This document shows, piece after piece, positions 28,951 through 39,900 of a stretch of DNA of 64,000 nucleotides (its first letter is position 1; the number at the start of each line of letters is the position of its first letter). The notes beneath the pieces are model-generated. The model did not search any database and had not been told where the DNA came from. It worked only from the letters and a program-made list of their open reading frames with translations. The stretch is taken from positions 2,294,001 to 2,358,000 of the forward strand of contig UGUC01000002.1 of assembly GCA_900455155.1 (NCBI GenBank), written 5' to 3'. The position numbers and the translations under genes were made by a program. This DNA comes from Providencia stuartii. Its GTDB lineage: Bacteria > Pseudomonadota > Gammaproteobacteria > Enterobacterales > Enterobacteriaceae.

Positions 28951-30825
28951 TTATTTCATTAATAATTCATTGATTTTGCGGATAAATAAGTTTGGATCTT
29001 CTAAGGTACCGCGTTCAGCGAATAGCGCTTGATCAAGTAACACATTAACCCAATCTGCAAACAGCGCTTCATCCGTTATTTCAGATGCTTTTTTAACCAA
29101 TGGGTGTGAAGGGTTCAGTTCAAAGTTGTATTTAACTTCTGGCGCTGTTTGACCCGCTGCAGCAAAGAGTTTCGCCATTTGAGTACTCATTTCATCCGCA
29201 TTGGTCGTGACAATCGCTGGGGTATCCGTTAAACGATGCGTTAACTTAACCTCTTTGACGCGATCACCCAGCAACGTTTTTACTCGCTCAACAAATGGCT
29301 CTAACTGTTTATCAGCTTCTTCTTGCTCAGCTTTGTTTTCATCCGCCAGCTTATCTAGTGACTCATCAGCCTTACTAACAGATTGGAACTGTTTGCCATC
29401 AAACTCTGACAGATAGTTCATCATCCATTCGTCGATACGATCAGAAAGTAGCAATACTTCAATGCCTTTCTTACGGAATAGCTCTAAATGTGGGCTGCTC
29501 TTCGCGGCAGCATAGCTATCAGCAGTGATGTAATAAATTTTTTCCTGACCTTCAACCATGCGAGCAACATACTCTTCCAAAGACACATTTTGCACGCTGC
29601 TATCGTTATGGGTTGATGCAAAACGTAACAGTTTAGCGATAGCTTCACTGTTACTCATATCCTCAGCAGGCCCTTCTTTCATCACTAAACCGAACTGTTG
29701 CCAGAAAGATTGGTATTTTTCTGCGTCGTTTTTCGCCAATTTTTCTAACATTTGCAGAACACGTTTAGTGAGTGCACTACGTAGGCTACGAGTCAATGCG
29801 CTGTCTTGTAAAATTTCACGCGACACGTTGAGTGGTAGGTCGTTTGAATCCAATACACCGCGGACAAAACGTAAATAGTTTGGCATAAATTGTTCTGCAT
29901 CATCCATAATAAAGACGCGCTGAACATACAATTTCAAACCATGGCGTTGCTCACGATTCCACAAATCAAACGGGGCTTGTGAAGGGATATACAGTAAACT
30001 TGTGTACTCTTGTTTACCTTCAACACGGTTATGAGACCAAGTCAGTGGGTCTGCATAGTCATGAGAGATATGCTTATAAAACTCGGTATATTCCTCATCG
30101 GAAATTTCAGACTTATTACGCGTCCACAGTGCTTTCGCTTGGTTAATTTTTTCCCAAGTGATAGTGCCATCTTCTTCGTTCTTAACTTCAATCTCAACAG
30201 GCAATGCAATATGGTCAGAGTATTTGCTGATTACCGAGCGCAAGCGCCAGCTATCTAAAAATTCTTTCTCATCTTCGCGTAAATGAAGGGTTATTTCCGT
30301 ACCACGATCGGCTTTTTCGATATCAGCGATAGTGTATTCGCCTTCACCTGCTGATTCCCAAAATACCCCTTGATCTGCTGCTGCACCAGCCGCACGGCTG
30401 CGGACGGTCACTTTATCAGCCACAATAAATGCAGAATAGAAACCAACACCGAATTGACCAATCATTTGGCTATCTTTCGCTTGGTCGCTTCCCAGAGATT
30501 CTAAAAAGGCTTTTGTTCCTGATTTAGCGATAGTCCCTAAGTTCTCAATCACTTCATCACGGCTCATACCGATACCGTTATCGCTAATTGTTAGGGTGCC
30601 ATCTTCTTTGTTCGCGCTGATACGAACACGTAACTCACCATCATTTTCATACAACTCAGGCTTTGAAAGTGCACGAAAACGTAATTTATCTGCCGCATCA
30701 GATGCGTTTGAAATAAGTTCACGCAAAAAGATTTCTTTGTTTGAGTAAAGAGAGTGGATCATTAACTGGAGAAGTTGCTTAACTTCGGATTGGAACCCAC
30801 GAGTTTCTTGTCCTTTCATACTCAT
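28951..30825 (-). CDS. htpG: HtpG, Hsp90-family chaperone
   Basis: A 624-residue cytoplasmic ATP-dependent chaperone, the same length as E. coli HtpG. The N-terminal GHKL ATPase shows [21 protein letters not shown] and [15 protein letters not shown]; the middle domain has NVSREILQ; the C-terminal dimerisation domain ends [19 protein letters not shown] precedes the ATG at 30825 by six bases; a second ATG two codons on equals the E. coli start. A heat-shock promoter is expected but I could not assign one. Confidence 0.96.
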   Translation of the reverse strand: MSMKGQETRGFQSEVKQLLQLMIHSLYSNKEIFLRELISNASDAADKLRFRALSKPELYENDGELRVRISANKEDGTLTISDNGIGMSRDEVIENLGTIAKSGTKAFLESLGSDQAKDSQMIGQFGVGFYSAFIVADKVTVRSRAAGAAADQGVFWESAGEGEYTIADIEKADRGTEITLHLREDEKEFLDSWRLRSVISKYSDHIALPVEIEVKNEEDGTITWEKINQAKALWTRNKSEISDEEYTEFYKHISHDYADPLTWSHNRVEGKQEYTSLLYIPSQAPFDLWNREQRHGLKLYVQRVFIMDDAEQFMPNYLRFVRGVLDSNDLPLNVSREILQDSALTRSLRSALTKRVLQMLEKLAKNDAEKYQSFWQQFGLVMKEGPAEDMSNSEAIAKLLRFASTHNDSSVQNVSLEEYVARMVEGQEKIYYITADSYAAAKSSPHLELFRKKGIEVLLLSDRIDEWMMNYLSEFDGKQFQSVSKADESLDKLADENKAEQEEADKQLEPFVERVKTLLGDRVKEVKLTHRLTDTPAIVTTNADEMSTQMAKLFAAAGQTAPEVKYNFELNPSHPLVKKASEITDEALFADWVNVLLDQALFAERGTLEDPNLFIRKINELLMK

Positions 30826-30981
30826 TAATGCCTCTTATATCATCAATCTAATGGGATAATTTTGACTTATCGATGGAGTTTAATTGGGGGCAAAAAATAG
30901 GAATTCAACTCATTAAGGTAAAAAATGCATTACGGCAATAAAGATAACAGCTAACGAAAAGCGAAAAAAGAATGGCGAAAC

Positions 30982-31089
30982 GCGGGAAGTTGCGAGCTAC
31001 AGCGGGCCGTAAGCGTACGCACTCCAAGTCGCATACCTAAGTATGTGACTCAGATAGTTAGGAAGCCTGTAAAGCTGTAGCTTGGAGTA
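30982..31089. repeat. ERIC-like element between htpG and recR
   Basis: About 108 bp with complementary arms (GCGAGCTACAGC near the left, GCTGTAGCTTGGAGT at the right) around a core reading CCTAAGTATGTGACT...AGTTAGGAAGCC. This follows the order of the ERIC core (CATAAGTAAGTGACT...GAGGAAGCC). It abuts the recR stop at 31094 and could form a long hairpin in the mRNA. Assignment rests on recalled consensus. The rest of 30826-30981 is AT-rich upstream DNA of htpG. Confidence 0.6.
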
Positions 31090-31093
31090 AAAA

Positions 31094-31692
31094 TTAGAGG
31101 CGCTGACGACCCGCAAGTGAATGCGATAGCGTTGTGCCGTCAACCATTTCTAATTCACCACCGACAGGTACGCCATGCGCAATGCGGCTTGCAGCCACCC
31201 CATATTGGGCACACATTTGTGCAATATAGTTTGCCGTCGCTTCACCTTCTACAGTTGGGTTTGTCGCAAGTATCACTTCGATAATGGTTTCAGAAGACAA
31301 CCTTTCTTCTAGCCTATCAAGCCCAATATCCATCGGCCCAATACCATCAAGGGGTGATAAATGCCCCATCAGTACAAAGTAGCGCCCAGAAAATTGCCCT
31401 GTCTGCTCAACAGCATAGATATCTGCTGGACTTTCGACCACACAGATCAACCCGTTTTGTTGGCGACGTGGATTTTCACAAATATTGCACACCTCTTGTT
31501 CTGTAAAGGTGCGGCAATCGCGACAATGACCAATTTCAGACATGGCTCGAGTGAGCGACTGCGCAAGGCGCATGCCGCCACTACGATCACGCTGAAGCAG
31601 ATGAAATGCCATACGCTGCGCTGACTTTGGTCCTACACCAGGGAGACAGCGCAAGGCTTCCATCAATGACTCAAGAAGCGGACTTGTTTGCA

Positions 31693-31693
<1 letters not shown>
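31094..31693 (-). CDS. recR: RecR, recombination mediator protein
   Basis: Works with RecO (and RecF) to load RecA on SSB-coated DNA. 199 residues. It has an N-terminal helix-hairpin-helix ([17 protein letters not shown]), the four-Cys zinc finger (C57..C60..C69..C72 region, [16 protein letters not shown]), a Toprim domain ([19 protein letters not shown]) and a C-terminal Walker-B-like part. The start codon shares a base with the ybaB stop (TAATG), and dnaX-ybaB-recR is a conserved operon. Confidence 0.96.
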
Positions 31694-32031
<338 letters not shown>

Positions 32032-32071
32032 TCACTACTGAGGCTACAGCTTACTAACAGAGACTGTAGCG

Positions 32072-34003
32072 TTAAACGGGGCGAATACTCTCTTCATCTA
32101 GCTGCGCATCAAACATTGAGCGTAGCTTTTGAATCGTTTTATCCGCAATAATTGACTGACGGGCTTGCGCCAGTTTCTCTTCATAAATCGCCTGTCGCCA
32201 TTCAAGTGGCGTTTTTACTGCCGTATTATCATCTTGAACGATTTTCAGTTCAACAGGTTGACCATAATGTTGGCTCAATGCACTTTGTAACGCTTCATGC
32301 GCTGAAGGCTTATTCAAATGACGCTGTGCTGAGCGTAAATGAAGTACAATGTGCGAGCTGTCTATTTTCTCTATATATGAATTCAAAGCTAATTGTTCAA
32401 CCAGCTTAGGAATATTTAATTGTGCGATCTCGGCAGACCAGCTATCACGCGCCCGACCTTCTTCAGTAATTTTCGCGGCTAATTCCGGGGTTTTCTCATA
32501 TTCCAACGCTTCTTTTATTTCTGTTGGTGTTGTAACCGCCTCTTTGGTATTAGCCTCTTCAGACTGTGGACGCCACTGATAAGGTTTTGGTTTCGCCGCT
32601 TTTTTTGCGTCAGATGCGCGGCTAGCCATATTTTGTTGGTGCTGGCTAGTGACGGCGGCCAGCCTCTCAAGTGCTGACATCGCCGGCTTAGCCTTTTCAG
32701 GCGCGGCCGGTTTATTCTTTTTTGCGTCAGGTCCCTCATTTTGAGAGGAGTGTAACGCTTCCTTTGCTTTTAGTAGCTGCAATGTCGGGCTATTTTCCGA
32801 TATTGCAGCATTTGCTGTTGCCGCTGTTGGCTTCGGCGGTACAGAACGAGCAGGCTCTATCGCTGTCGGTGCTGGTACAGCCACTACCGTGGGTGTCACT
32901 GGCTCCTCAATAATGCTTTTGGGATGGAATGCCAGTGCACGTAACAGCGCCATTTCAACCCCCATGCGACGCTCAGGGGCATAGGGAAGATCTCGACGAC
33001 CAACAAGCAAGGTTTGATAAAAGAGTTGCAAATCAGCAGGCGAGATCATTCGGGCAATTTGCCTGAGCCGCCCCTCTGTTGATGATGGATCCGTCTCTTT
33101 AACGGCTGGTAACAGCTGGATCATGGCAATACGATGCAACAAGGAGAGGATTTCAACCAGCAAATTCTCCCAATCCGCTCCTCGGCTCGCCGCATGCTCT
33201 ACCTCTGACATGACCGCAATACCGTCAGCTCGAACCAAGGCTTCGATGATAGCGAGTGGCTGCTCATCATCGAGCGTGCCGAGCATTTGACTGACAATAT
33301 CTGCCGTCACTTTTCCTTGCCCCATCGCAATCGCTTGGTCAGTTAGGCTGAGGGCATCTCGCAAACTGCCATCAGCAGCGCGAGAGATCAGTTGGCGCGC
33401 GCGAGTATCGTGTTCAATATTTTCTGCGGTGAGAATATGCTCAAGTTGCTCGCTTATCTGGCTGACATCCAACGCTTTTAGGTGGAATTGCAAGCAACGT
33501 GACAAAATAGTCACTGGCAATTTTTGCGGATCTGTCGTCGCCAAAAGAAATTTGACATGTTCAGGCGGCTCTTCAAGGGTTTTTAACAACGCATTGAAGC
33601 TATGGCGCGATAGCATATGAACTTCGTCAATCAAATAAACTTTGAAGCGTCCACGTGCAGGGGCATACTGAACGTTATCCAGTAGCTCTCGCGTATCTTC
33701 CACTTTTGTTCTGGATGCCGCATCAATTTCAATCAAATCCACAAACCGCCCTTGTTCTATCTCTTGGCAATTTGTGCATTTACCACAAGGTGTCGCAGTG
33801 ATCCCCGTTTCACAGTTAAGACCTTTAGCAAACAGACGAGCAATTGTCGTCTTGCCGACACCACGAGTGCCTGAAAAAAGATAGGCGTGGTGAAGCCTCT
33901 GGTGTTCCAGACCATTTGCAAGCGCGGTCAATACATGTTGTTGACCTACGACATCTGAAAATTTTTGGGGGCGCCACTTACGGGCAAGTACCTGATAGCT
34001 CAT
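32072..34003 (-). CDS. dnaX: DnaX, DNA polymerase III tau/gamma subunits
   Basis: Clamp-loader ATPase; tau (643 residues, as in E. coli) also binds DnaB and Pol III alpha. Domain I has Walker A GTRGVGKTT near residue 45, a zinc module (CGKCTNCQEI), Walker B YLIDEVHML and the SRC motif in LSRCLQF. Domains II-III run to about 370, followed by a Pro/Ala/Lys-rich linker (370-490) and the C-terminal tau domain (TPLEWRQAIYEEKLAQAR). A -1 frameshift signal at codons 427-429 would give a 430-residue gamma. Upstream of ybaB-recR in the operon. Confidence 0.97.
   Translation of the reverse strand: MSYQVLARKWRPQKFSDVVGQQHVLTALANGLEHQRLHHAYLFSGTRGVGKTTIARLFAKGLNCETGITATPCGKCTNCQEIEQGRFVDLIEIDAASRTKVEDTRELLDNVQYAPARGRFKVYLIDEVHMLSRHSFNALLKTLEEPPEHVKFLLATTDPQKLPVTILSRCLQFHLKALDVSQISEQLEHILTAENIEHDTRARQLISRAADGSLRDALSLTDQAIAMGQGKVTADIVSQMLGTLDDEQPLAIIEALVRADGIAVMSEVEHAASRGADWENLLVEILSLLHRIAMIQLLPAVKETDPSSTEGRLRQIARMISPADLQLFYQTLLVGRRDLPYAPERRMGVEMALLRALAFHPKSIIEEPVTPTVVAVPAPTAIEPARSVPPKPTAATANAAISENSPTLQLLKAKEALHSSQNEGPDAKKNKPAAPEKAKPAMSALERLAAVTSQHQQNMASRASDAKKAAKPKPYQWRPQSEEANTKEAVTTPTEIKEALEYEKTPELAAKITEEGRARDSWSAEIAQLNIPKLVEQLALNSYIEKIDSSHIVLHLRSAQRHLNKPSAHEALQSALSQHYGQPVELKIVQDDNTAVKTPLEWRQAIYEEKLAQARQSIIADKTIQKLRSMFDAQLDEESIRPV
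32683..32737 (-). promoter_or_regulatory. dnaX -1 programmed frameshift signal
   Basis: All three parts of the E. coli module are present on the minus strand: an internal Shine-Dalgarno (GAGGGA, 32737-32732), the heptamer A-AAA-AAG (32723-32717, Lys428-Lys429) and a hairpin (CCGGC 32710-32706 with GCCGG 32687-32683, inner GCCT-GAAA-AGGC). After a -1 slip the ribosome reads GAA then TAA, so gamma ends in KKE at residue 430; E. coli gamma is 431 residues and also ends with a single Glu after the slip. Confidence 0.9.
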
Positions 34004-34111
34004 GAATTATGCAGTTTCTAAACATGGTATATAGCACCATGCTACCACAGCCTCTGCCCTTACGGCGAGACCGTGATAAAAATAGTAAGGAAAATAGTGA
34101 GGAAACGAGAA

Positions 34112-34663
34112 TTAGTGACCTGGGAACTCGACTAAGCTAAATGAGTGGATCCCTTCTGCGGCAAGGCGCTCCTCGCCACCTAAATCAGGTAGGCTAATAA
34201 TGAAGGCAGCATCAACAATTTTAGCACCGAGTTGCTTGATCATTCTTACTGTCGCTTCAATCGTTCCCCCTGTTGCCAGCAGGTCATCAATGACTAAGAC
34301 GTTATCTTCAGGCTGGATACTGTCTCGATGGATTTCAAGAGTATCTGTACCATATTCCAAGTCATAGGTCATACTTAATACTTCACGGGGCAATTTCCCT
34401 TTTTTACGTACAGGAACAAAACCAACCCCTAAACGTAATGCGACTGGTGCACCAAACAGAAAACCGCGGGCTTCAGTACCTACAATTTTAGTTACCCCTT
34501 TATCTTTGTAATGGTCAACCAACAAATCGATGGTGGCCTGATAAGCAGCAGGGTTATTTAATAGTGTGGTAATATCGCGAAATAGCACCCCTTCTTTTGG
34601 GTAATTAGGGATGGTTGCAATACTTTCTTTAATTAATTGCAGTTGTTGCTCTTTAGCAGTCAT
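34112..34663 (-). CDS. apt: Apt, adenine phosphoribosyltransferase
   Basis: Salvages adenine to AMP with PRPP. 183 residues from the ATG at 34663 (MTAKEQQL), the same length as E. coli Apt; a TTG four codons upstream (34675) is less likely. [15 protein letters not shown] and the PRPP loop [17 protein letters not shown] are characteristic. It lies 108 bp upstream of dnaX on the same strand. Confidence 0.95.
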   Translation of the reverse strand: MTAKEQQLQLIKESIATIPNYPKEGVLFRDITTLLNNPAAYQATIDLLVDHYKDKGVTKIVGTEARGFLFGAPVALRLGVGFVPVRKKGKLPREVLSMTYDLEYGTDTLEIHRDSIQPEDNVLVIDDLLATGGTIEATVRMIKQLGAKIVDAAFIISLPDLGGEERLAAEGIHSFSLVEFPGH

Positions 34664-34809
34664 AATAAGTGCCAATCAGTATAGTAAACACGAAAAGGTA
34701 GAATCTATTTAAAGTACCATAAAAATGCAATAAGGGGCTGCTTATTTGCGGCAAGTTTTATTGTTACACATCAATTTTCCATGATTTTTCACTTTTAGCG
34801 AGAACAAAA

Positions 34810-35358
34810 ATGAAAGTACAGCCTCTTTTAGATGCGCTAAAAACGCAAATTGACGCATTGCAAGCTCGTATTGCGCCTATTGCAGATCAGGAATTTTCAC
34901 ACGCTCGCTTTGATACTCAGCTTTTTAGTACAAAATCAACGCATCTAGGAGATTGCCAGAAAGAGTTAGATAAGTTGTATCAGCAACTTTGTCACAGTGT
35001 GTCACTCAACCATAAAGAACAAGTTAACTTTCTGACAGAAAAAATTGCTCACCAAATTCAAGCGCTATCTCGTGAACTATCGACACAGGGCTTACGTAAA
35101 AAGGAGAGTCATTATCAAGAAAAGAAAGAGCAAGTCGACCTATATGAGCGTTTATCCCAACATCAAGACTATGAGCGCCGTTTATTAGCAATGGTGAGTG
35201 AACGCGAATTACAGCTAAACAGTCTAACCAATCAGGCACAACGCCACCAATGCCAAAAAGATATCGCCGCATTAGCCGGCCGTTTATACCGTTGCCGACA
35301 AGCGTTGATACGAATCGAAAAAGCAATAGAACATCAAGAAAATCAATATTTAGATTAA
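34810..35358 (+). CDS. priC: PriC, primosomal replication restart protein
   Basis: A 182-residue helical basic protein that loads DnaB at stalled forks independently of PriA-PriB. SHARFDTQLF near residue 30, HQDYERRLLAMVSERE and RCRQALIRIEKAIE at the C-terminus align with E. coli PriC (175 residues). The N-terminal SSB-binding domain is the less conserved half, as usual. Divergent from apt, as in E. coli. A hairpin (TGTAGCCT 35380-35387 / AGGCTACA 35408-35415) follows and may end the transcript. Confidence 0.85.
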   Translation: MKVQPLLDALKTQIDALQARIAPIADQEFSHARFDTQLFSTKSTHLGDCQKELDKLYQQLCHSVSLNHKEQVNFLTEKIAHQIQALSRELSTQGLRKKESHYQEKKEQVDLYERLSQHQDYERRLLAMVSERELQLNSLTNQAQRHQCQKDIAALAGRLYRCRQALIRIEKAIEHQENQYLD

Positions 35359-35441
35359 ATAAAGCGAACCATTTTTGGATGTAGCCTCATTCCATAACAG
35401 AAAACGAAGGCTACACAATTGCTTTATATTAATAATCTTGA

Positions 35442-36411
35442 TTACTTACCTTTCATAACCAATTTAATACAGTAGCTACTTACTATCGCAAATAGACCCC
35501 CTATCAATGTTTCCATGATCCTTTCGGACAATAAGTGATAGTCAACATTATTAAAGTAAATCGACATTTCAATAAGCGATAATACAAGCCCTGTGAGACA
35601 AATTGTTCCAAATACGTTATTTTTCTTTGTATTACTAATTGGAATTAAAAACGAAAAGAGAAGAATTAATGCAAAACCAATGTATGGCATTAATACCGAT
35701 GCGTTAAATGCCAAGTAAAGAACAAAAACAACAATCAATGTGCCAATCACTCTATCACGAGTTAATTTAACAATATTTGTTAACTTAGGATTTAATACAA
35801 AAATAAAGGTCAAAGGCGCCCAAAAGAAGTGATCAACGTTGATTGCTCTTGATGATAAAACACAACATAATAAACCAACTGCGTAGATCAGTGACTGGCA
35901 GATCAAATGATAAGTGACCCTATCCCTTTTTAATGAAATATACCTTTTAATTTGAAAAAAAGTAATTTTCTTCCGTTTACTGATGCTATAACAAAAGGTT
36001 AGTGTTATGAACGTCCCGATCAGTAACCCTATCACCAGACCATCAAAACTGGATTTATTCAATGTCGCCCCTATGATGAAGAAAATCATAAAGTACTTAA
36101 ATGACATCTCTAAAGAGGAGTCAACATTATAAAGTTGATAGTAGAAAAAAAGGTGATAAGAATAAAACAATAAAAAATAGATAGCTAAAACCTAAATAGT
36201 AGCCAAGTGCAGTTCCTACAAAAACAAACAGCGAGCATAATAATGAATAAATTATATTTTTATAACGTGTGGCTTTATTAAAAATAGTATAACCATGAAG
36301 TGTTGATAGCGAGCTCCATAACGTCGCATCAATACCTGCAATATAATAAGTAACAATAAAACTTATCACTATACAAATTGTTAAATAAAAACTTTCTGAT
36401 AATTTCACCAC
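35442..36411 (-). CDS. FUSC-family integral membrane protein (frameshifted here)
   Basis: A very hydrophobic protein of about 322 residues after repair, with two blocks of roughly five membrane helices separated by a basic loop (SKRKKITFFQIKRY). The second block carries FFWAPLTFIFVLNP and KLTRDRVIGTLI, which fit the FUSC (fusaric acid resistance-like) membrane domain. Frame changes in the seven-A run at 36145-36151; removing one base joins FLSPFF to YYQLYNVDSS. AT-rich codon use (many ATA, TTA, AAA) differs from its neighbours, and it interrupts the priC-rsmS pair seen in E. coli, suggesting acquisition. Efflux is possible; no substrate is implied. Confidence 0.7.
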
Positions 36412-36809
36412 AAAATCACCTAGTTATACCACTAATAATAACTAGCAACATTAGCACGCATATAATTCAATAACAATAAATATACTGTCATAATGTTAAT
36501 AAATAAAGAAATAACAATTTTTAGATTATCAAATCAATGCAATCTATTTTCAGTCATCAATAAAAGATGAGTTGAATTAATAATTTTCCGATATATTTAA
36601 CATTAGTAGTATCAATATTCGATTTAGCAATTCATATACTCATGATAAATATGCTCAATATCTGTTCATGTTTTACAGTGAAAATCATCACCGTTATCAT
36701 TAAATAATATCAACTTGCTCACATTTCGATAAAAATTTAATATCTATCAATATATAAATAGCAAAAAATTCGTATCATAATAGCCCGCTGTCAATAATAA
36801 GGAGTCAGA
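36412..36809. other. Very AT-rich intergenic region
   Basis: About 398 bases, strongly AT-rich, between the divergent FUSC gene and rsmS. I see no open frame of note and no clear repeat. AAGGAG at 36798-36803 serves rsmS. Promoters for both flanking genes must be here but several AT-rich hexamers make a choice arbitrary. Confidence 0.6.
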
Positions 36810-36980
36810 ATGGATTCTTTAAAAGATGCCCCAAAAGAAACACAGCTTGCTGTTGATTTAATCTACTTACTTGAAACATCAGATATTGAAACTGATATTG
36901 TTCTCAAAGCCCTTGAAATTGTAAAACATGACTATTTAGTCAAACAGGCTGCCGAAGCAACCTGTTTAACCGATGACTAA
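36810..36980 (+). CDS. rsmS: RsmS (YbaM), small regulatory protein
   Basis: A 56-residue protein (MDSLKDAPKETQLAVDLIYL... ending CLTDD) preceded by AAGGAG. The core LAVDLIYLLE...VLKALEIVKHDY matches E. coli YbaM (53 residues; LAVDLIVLLE...VLRALDIVKRDY), the DUF2496 family. The homologue in soft-rot enterobacteria, RsmS, influences secondary metabolism and swarming; the biochemical role is unknown. Its position beside mscK and near priC is conserved. The stop lies six bases from the end of convergent mscK. Confidence 0.88.
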   Translation: MDSLKDAPKETQLAVDLIYLLETSDIETDIVLKALEIVKHDYLVKQAAEATCLTDD

Positions 36981-36986
36981 ACCGTG

Positions 36987-39900
36987 TTAATCGTTATCCC
37001 CTTTCTTTAAATTTGGGTCACGCTTAATTTCTTGGATCACTTCACCTTGGTCATTATGAAGGTGAACTTCTAGTTGGTTAAAGGCGATATTGATATCGTT
37101 TTCACGGCATAACCTGTCGATTGCACGGTGTACTTCATCGCTGGTCGTTCCTCTATCACCAATTTGGCGTACATAAAAACGCAATTCATGATCTAAGGTG
37201 CTCGCCCCAAATCCTGTGAAATATACCGCTGGTGCAGGATCTGTCATCACCTTACTATTCGATGTCGCCGCATTAAGTAGCACTTGTTTCACTTTATCAA
37301 GATCAGAGCCGTATGCCACACCAAGTGCAACCGTGATCCGCGTGACGGTATCTGAAAGCGACCAGTTAATTAGACGTTCCGTTACAAATGCTTTATTTGG
37401 GATGATCACTTCTTTGCGATCAAAATCAATTATGGTTGTTGCTCGAATACGGATCTTACTCACCGTACCTGAGTAGGTGCCGATAGTCACGGTATCGCCA
37501 ATACGGATCGGGCGCTCAAATAACAAAATGATCCCGGAAACAAAGTTAGCAAAGATTTCCTGCAAACCAAAACCTAAACCAACCGTTAATGCGGCCGCTA
37601 ACCATTGCAATTTGCTCCATGTGATACCTAGCATACCTAGAGAAGTTATCGCCCCGATCCCGACAATAATGTAAGTTAAAATTGTCGTGATCGCGTAGGT
37701 TGAGCCTTGACGTAATTTTAACCGTGATAATACTAAAACCTCTAATAATCCCGGCAAGTTACGAGTCATGATCCATGCCACCACAATAATCACCATAGCC
37801 AATAATAAGTTTGCTAAGGTCACCGACTGTAAGGTATTGCTACCTTCGGCGGTCGTTGCTGTGTAATGCCATAAATCAACACTATCTAAAAATGAGAAAA
37901 TAGTAATGAAATCAGACCAAATGGCATAAAAACCTAATGCAAAGATAATAAACAAGACCATTGTGGTTAAGCGCAATGATTGTTGGCTAATAAGCTCAAT
38001 CGTCATTGGTGGCTCTTTAATTGGCTCGTTCTCACTCTCCTCTTGGTTTTGTGCTTTACGACGCTCAATTGCACGTTGATAAGCGAGTTTCCGAGCCACT
38101 AACGTTAGACCACGTAAACACGCATTGTAAGTGATATACCAAAGCAGTAATAAATACAGGCTATCTAACCAACGATTAGCAAGACGCAACGTTGTATAGT
38201 AGTACCCAGCCATCATTAAACCAATCAATACCAAAGGCGAGAACGTTAATATTGTTATCACTACTGAACGCGTTAAATGGCTGCCCTTCTCTTTCCAAAT
38301 ATGTTTGCAAAATGGCAATGTAAAAATAAACAGCATCAACAATGACAATAAAACAATTAATTGCCCAATCACGTCTTCAGAAACTTTTAGAGGATTAATC
38401 ACCCCATACGTAGAAAAATAAATTAATGGTAATAAAGGCAGTGACAGACGCGTTACTCGACGCCGTGTTTGTGCAGCAAATTTGGGGTCAATACCAAAAT
38501 GTTTTTCTGCAATTCCTTTGGGTTTTAACACACGCCAAGTTAATTCAAATAACACCCAAAAAGTGGCTAATTGCAAACAGAGCGCCCAAACAAATTCACC
38601 TTGAACATTACCCGTTTTTAAAAACCAATAACCTAAAGCCACCAGCACTAACGCCGTCGGTAAGGTTTGCAAAAGAGTCAAGAACAGCGCGAATGGCGTA
38701 TTTAATAAACTATCTTGCCTTAAGCTAGATAAGCTTTGATTTATCTGTTGTAGGCGAGCCGAAATTTTGTGGTATAACCAAACAAACACTAACGCTAATA
38801 ATAGCAGTGGAACAACGACAAATAATGAGTTTGTTATTCCTTTTTTGATGCTGCCTTTTGACAGGCTAAAATCAAAATTATTGATTTGTTGTGTTGCCGC
38901 TTCTGGAAATGCACTGACCCAAGTAAGGTCGATCGGCTTATTACTGTTTACCCAGAAAATTTGTTGCGCCAACGTATGTTCCAGTGAACTCACTACACTC
39001 AATAACTGTTTTTGGTCGAGCTGCAAATTAATGGCCTGAGAAATTTGGTTACCTAATTGCAGGTTTAATTCATCTAGTAATTCACGCCTTACATCCAGCA
39101 GCTTCGTTAATGCCTCTTTATCTTCTGTGGAAAGTAATTGGCTATGACCTTGCTCAGCGCCTGATTTTTCTGCTAATTGCTTTTCTATATTCGCAATATA
39201 ATTATTCACTTGGTATAAAGCGTCACGTTGTTGATTAACGTCAAACTGCTCCAGACGTAAATCAGCAATCGTATTAGGCAGATTTTTGGTTAAAATATCA
39301 TCGGGAAGGTCAATTTGTTGCTGGAATAAAATACGCGATAACAATAGGCTTCCACGTAGGACATTAATTTGCTCTTTCAAGTTGCGTTCTGATTGCGTTG
39401 CTCGTTCTAGCCACGCTTTCACGCGAATGCTATTTTGTACCATGCGGTTATTTCCTTGAGTGACTTCAATCAAGCGCTCACTCAGGGCATTATTCATCGC
39501 TAATTCTTTTTGAATTAATGGGTTTTGTTTTAGTTGTAAATCGCTTTCAGTGGAGGTTTGTGCTTCTCTTGCCGTTGCTTCAGAGTCATTAAGCCGTTTA
39601 TCACTGATATAGGATTGAAGCAATTCAATCCGTTTTTCAAGTTGTTCGATATAAAAAATCGTATAGTCACGTTGCTTTTGTAATACTTCTTGCAACTGAG
39701 TATTGCCTTGTAATACCCGCTTTTGATATTCATTTTGTTGTTGCAAATAATTCTGCTCTATTTGCAGTAGCTCAATTTGCGTATCGCGTAACTTTGCCGA
39801 GTCATTAAATATATTATTTAATTCATTGCGAATTTCTTGTAACCGACGAGCATTCTCCAACATGATGGTTTGCGCCCTTTCAGGCTGAGTTTGCAAACTA

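Noticed and set aside
32600..32606. A7 run in dnaX as the gamma frameshift site
   Set aside because: The A-AAA-AAG at 32717-32723 aligns with the E. coli site and has the Shine-Dalgarno and hairpin; the A7 run lacks both and would give an overlong gamma.
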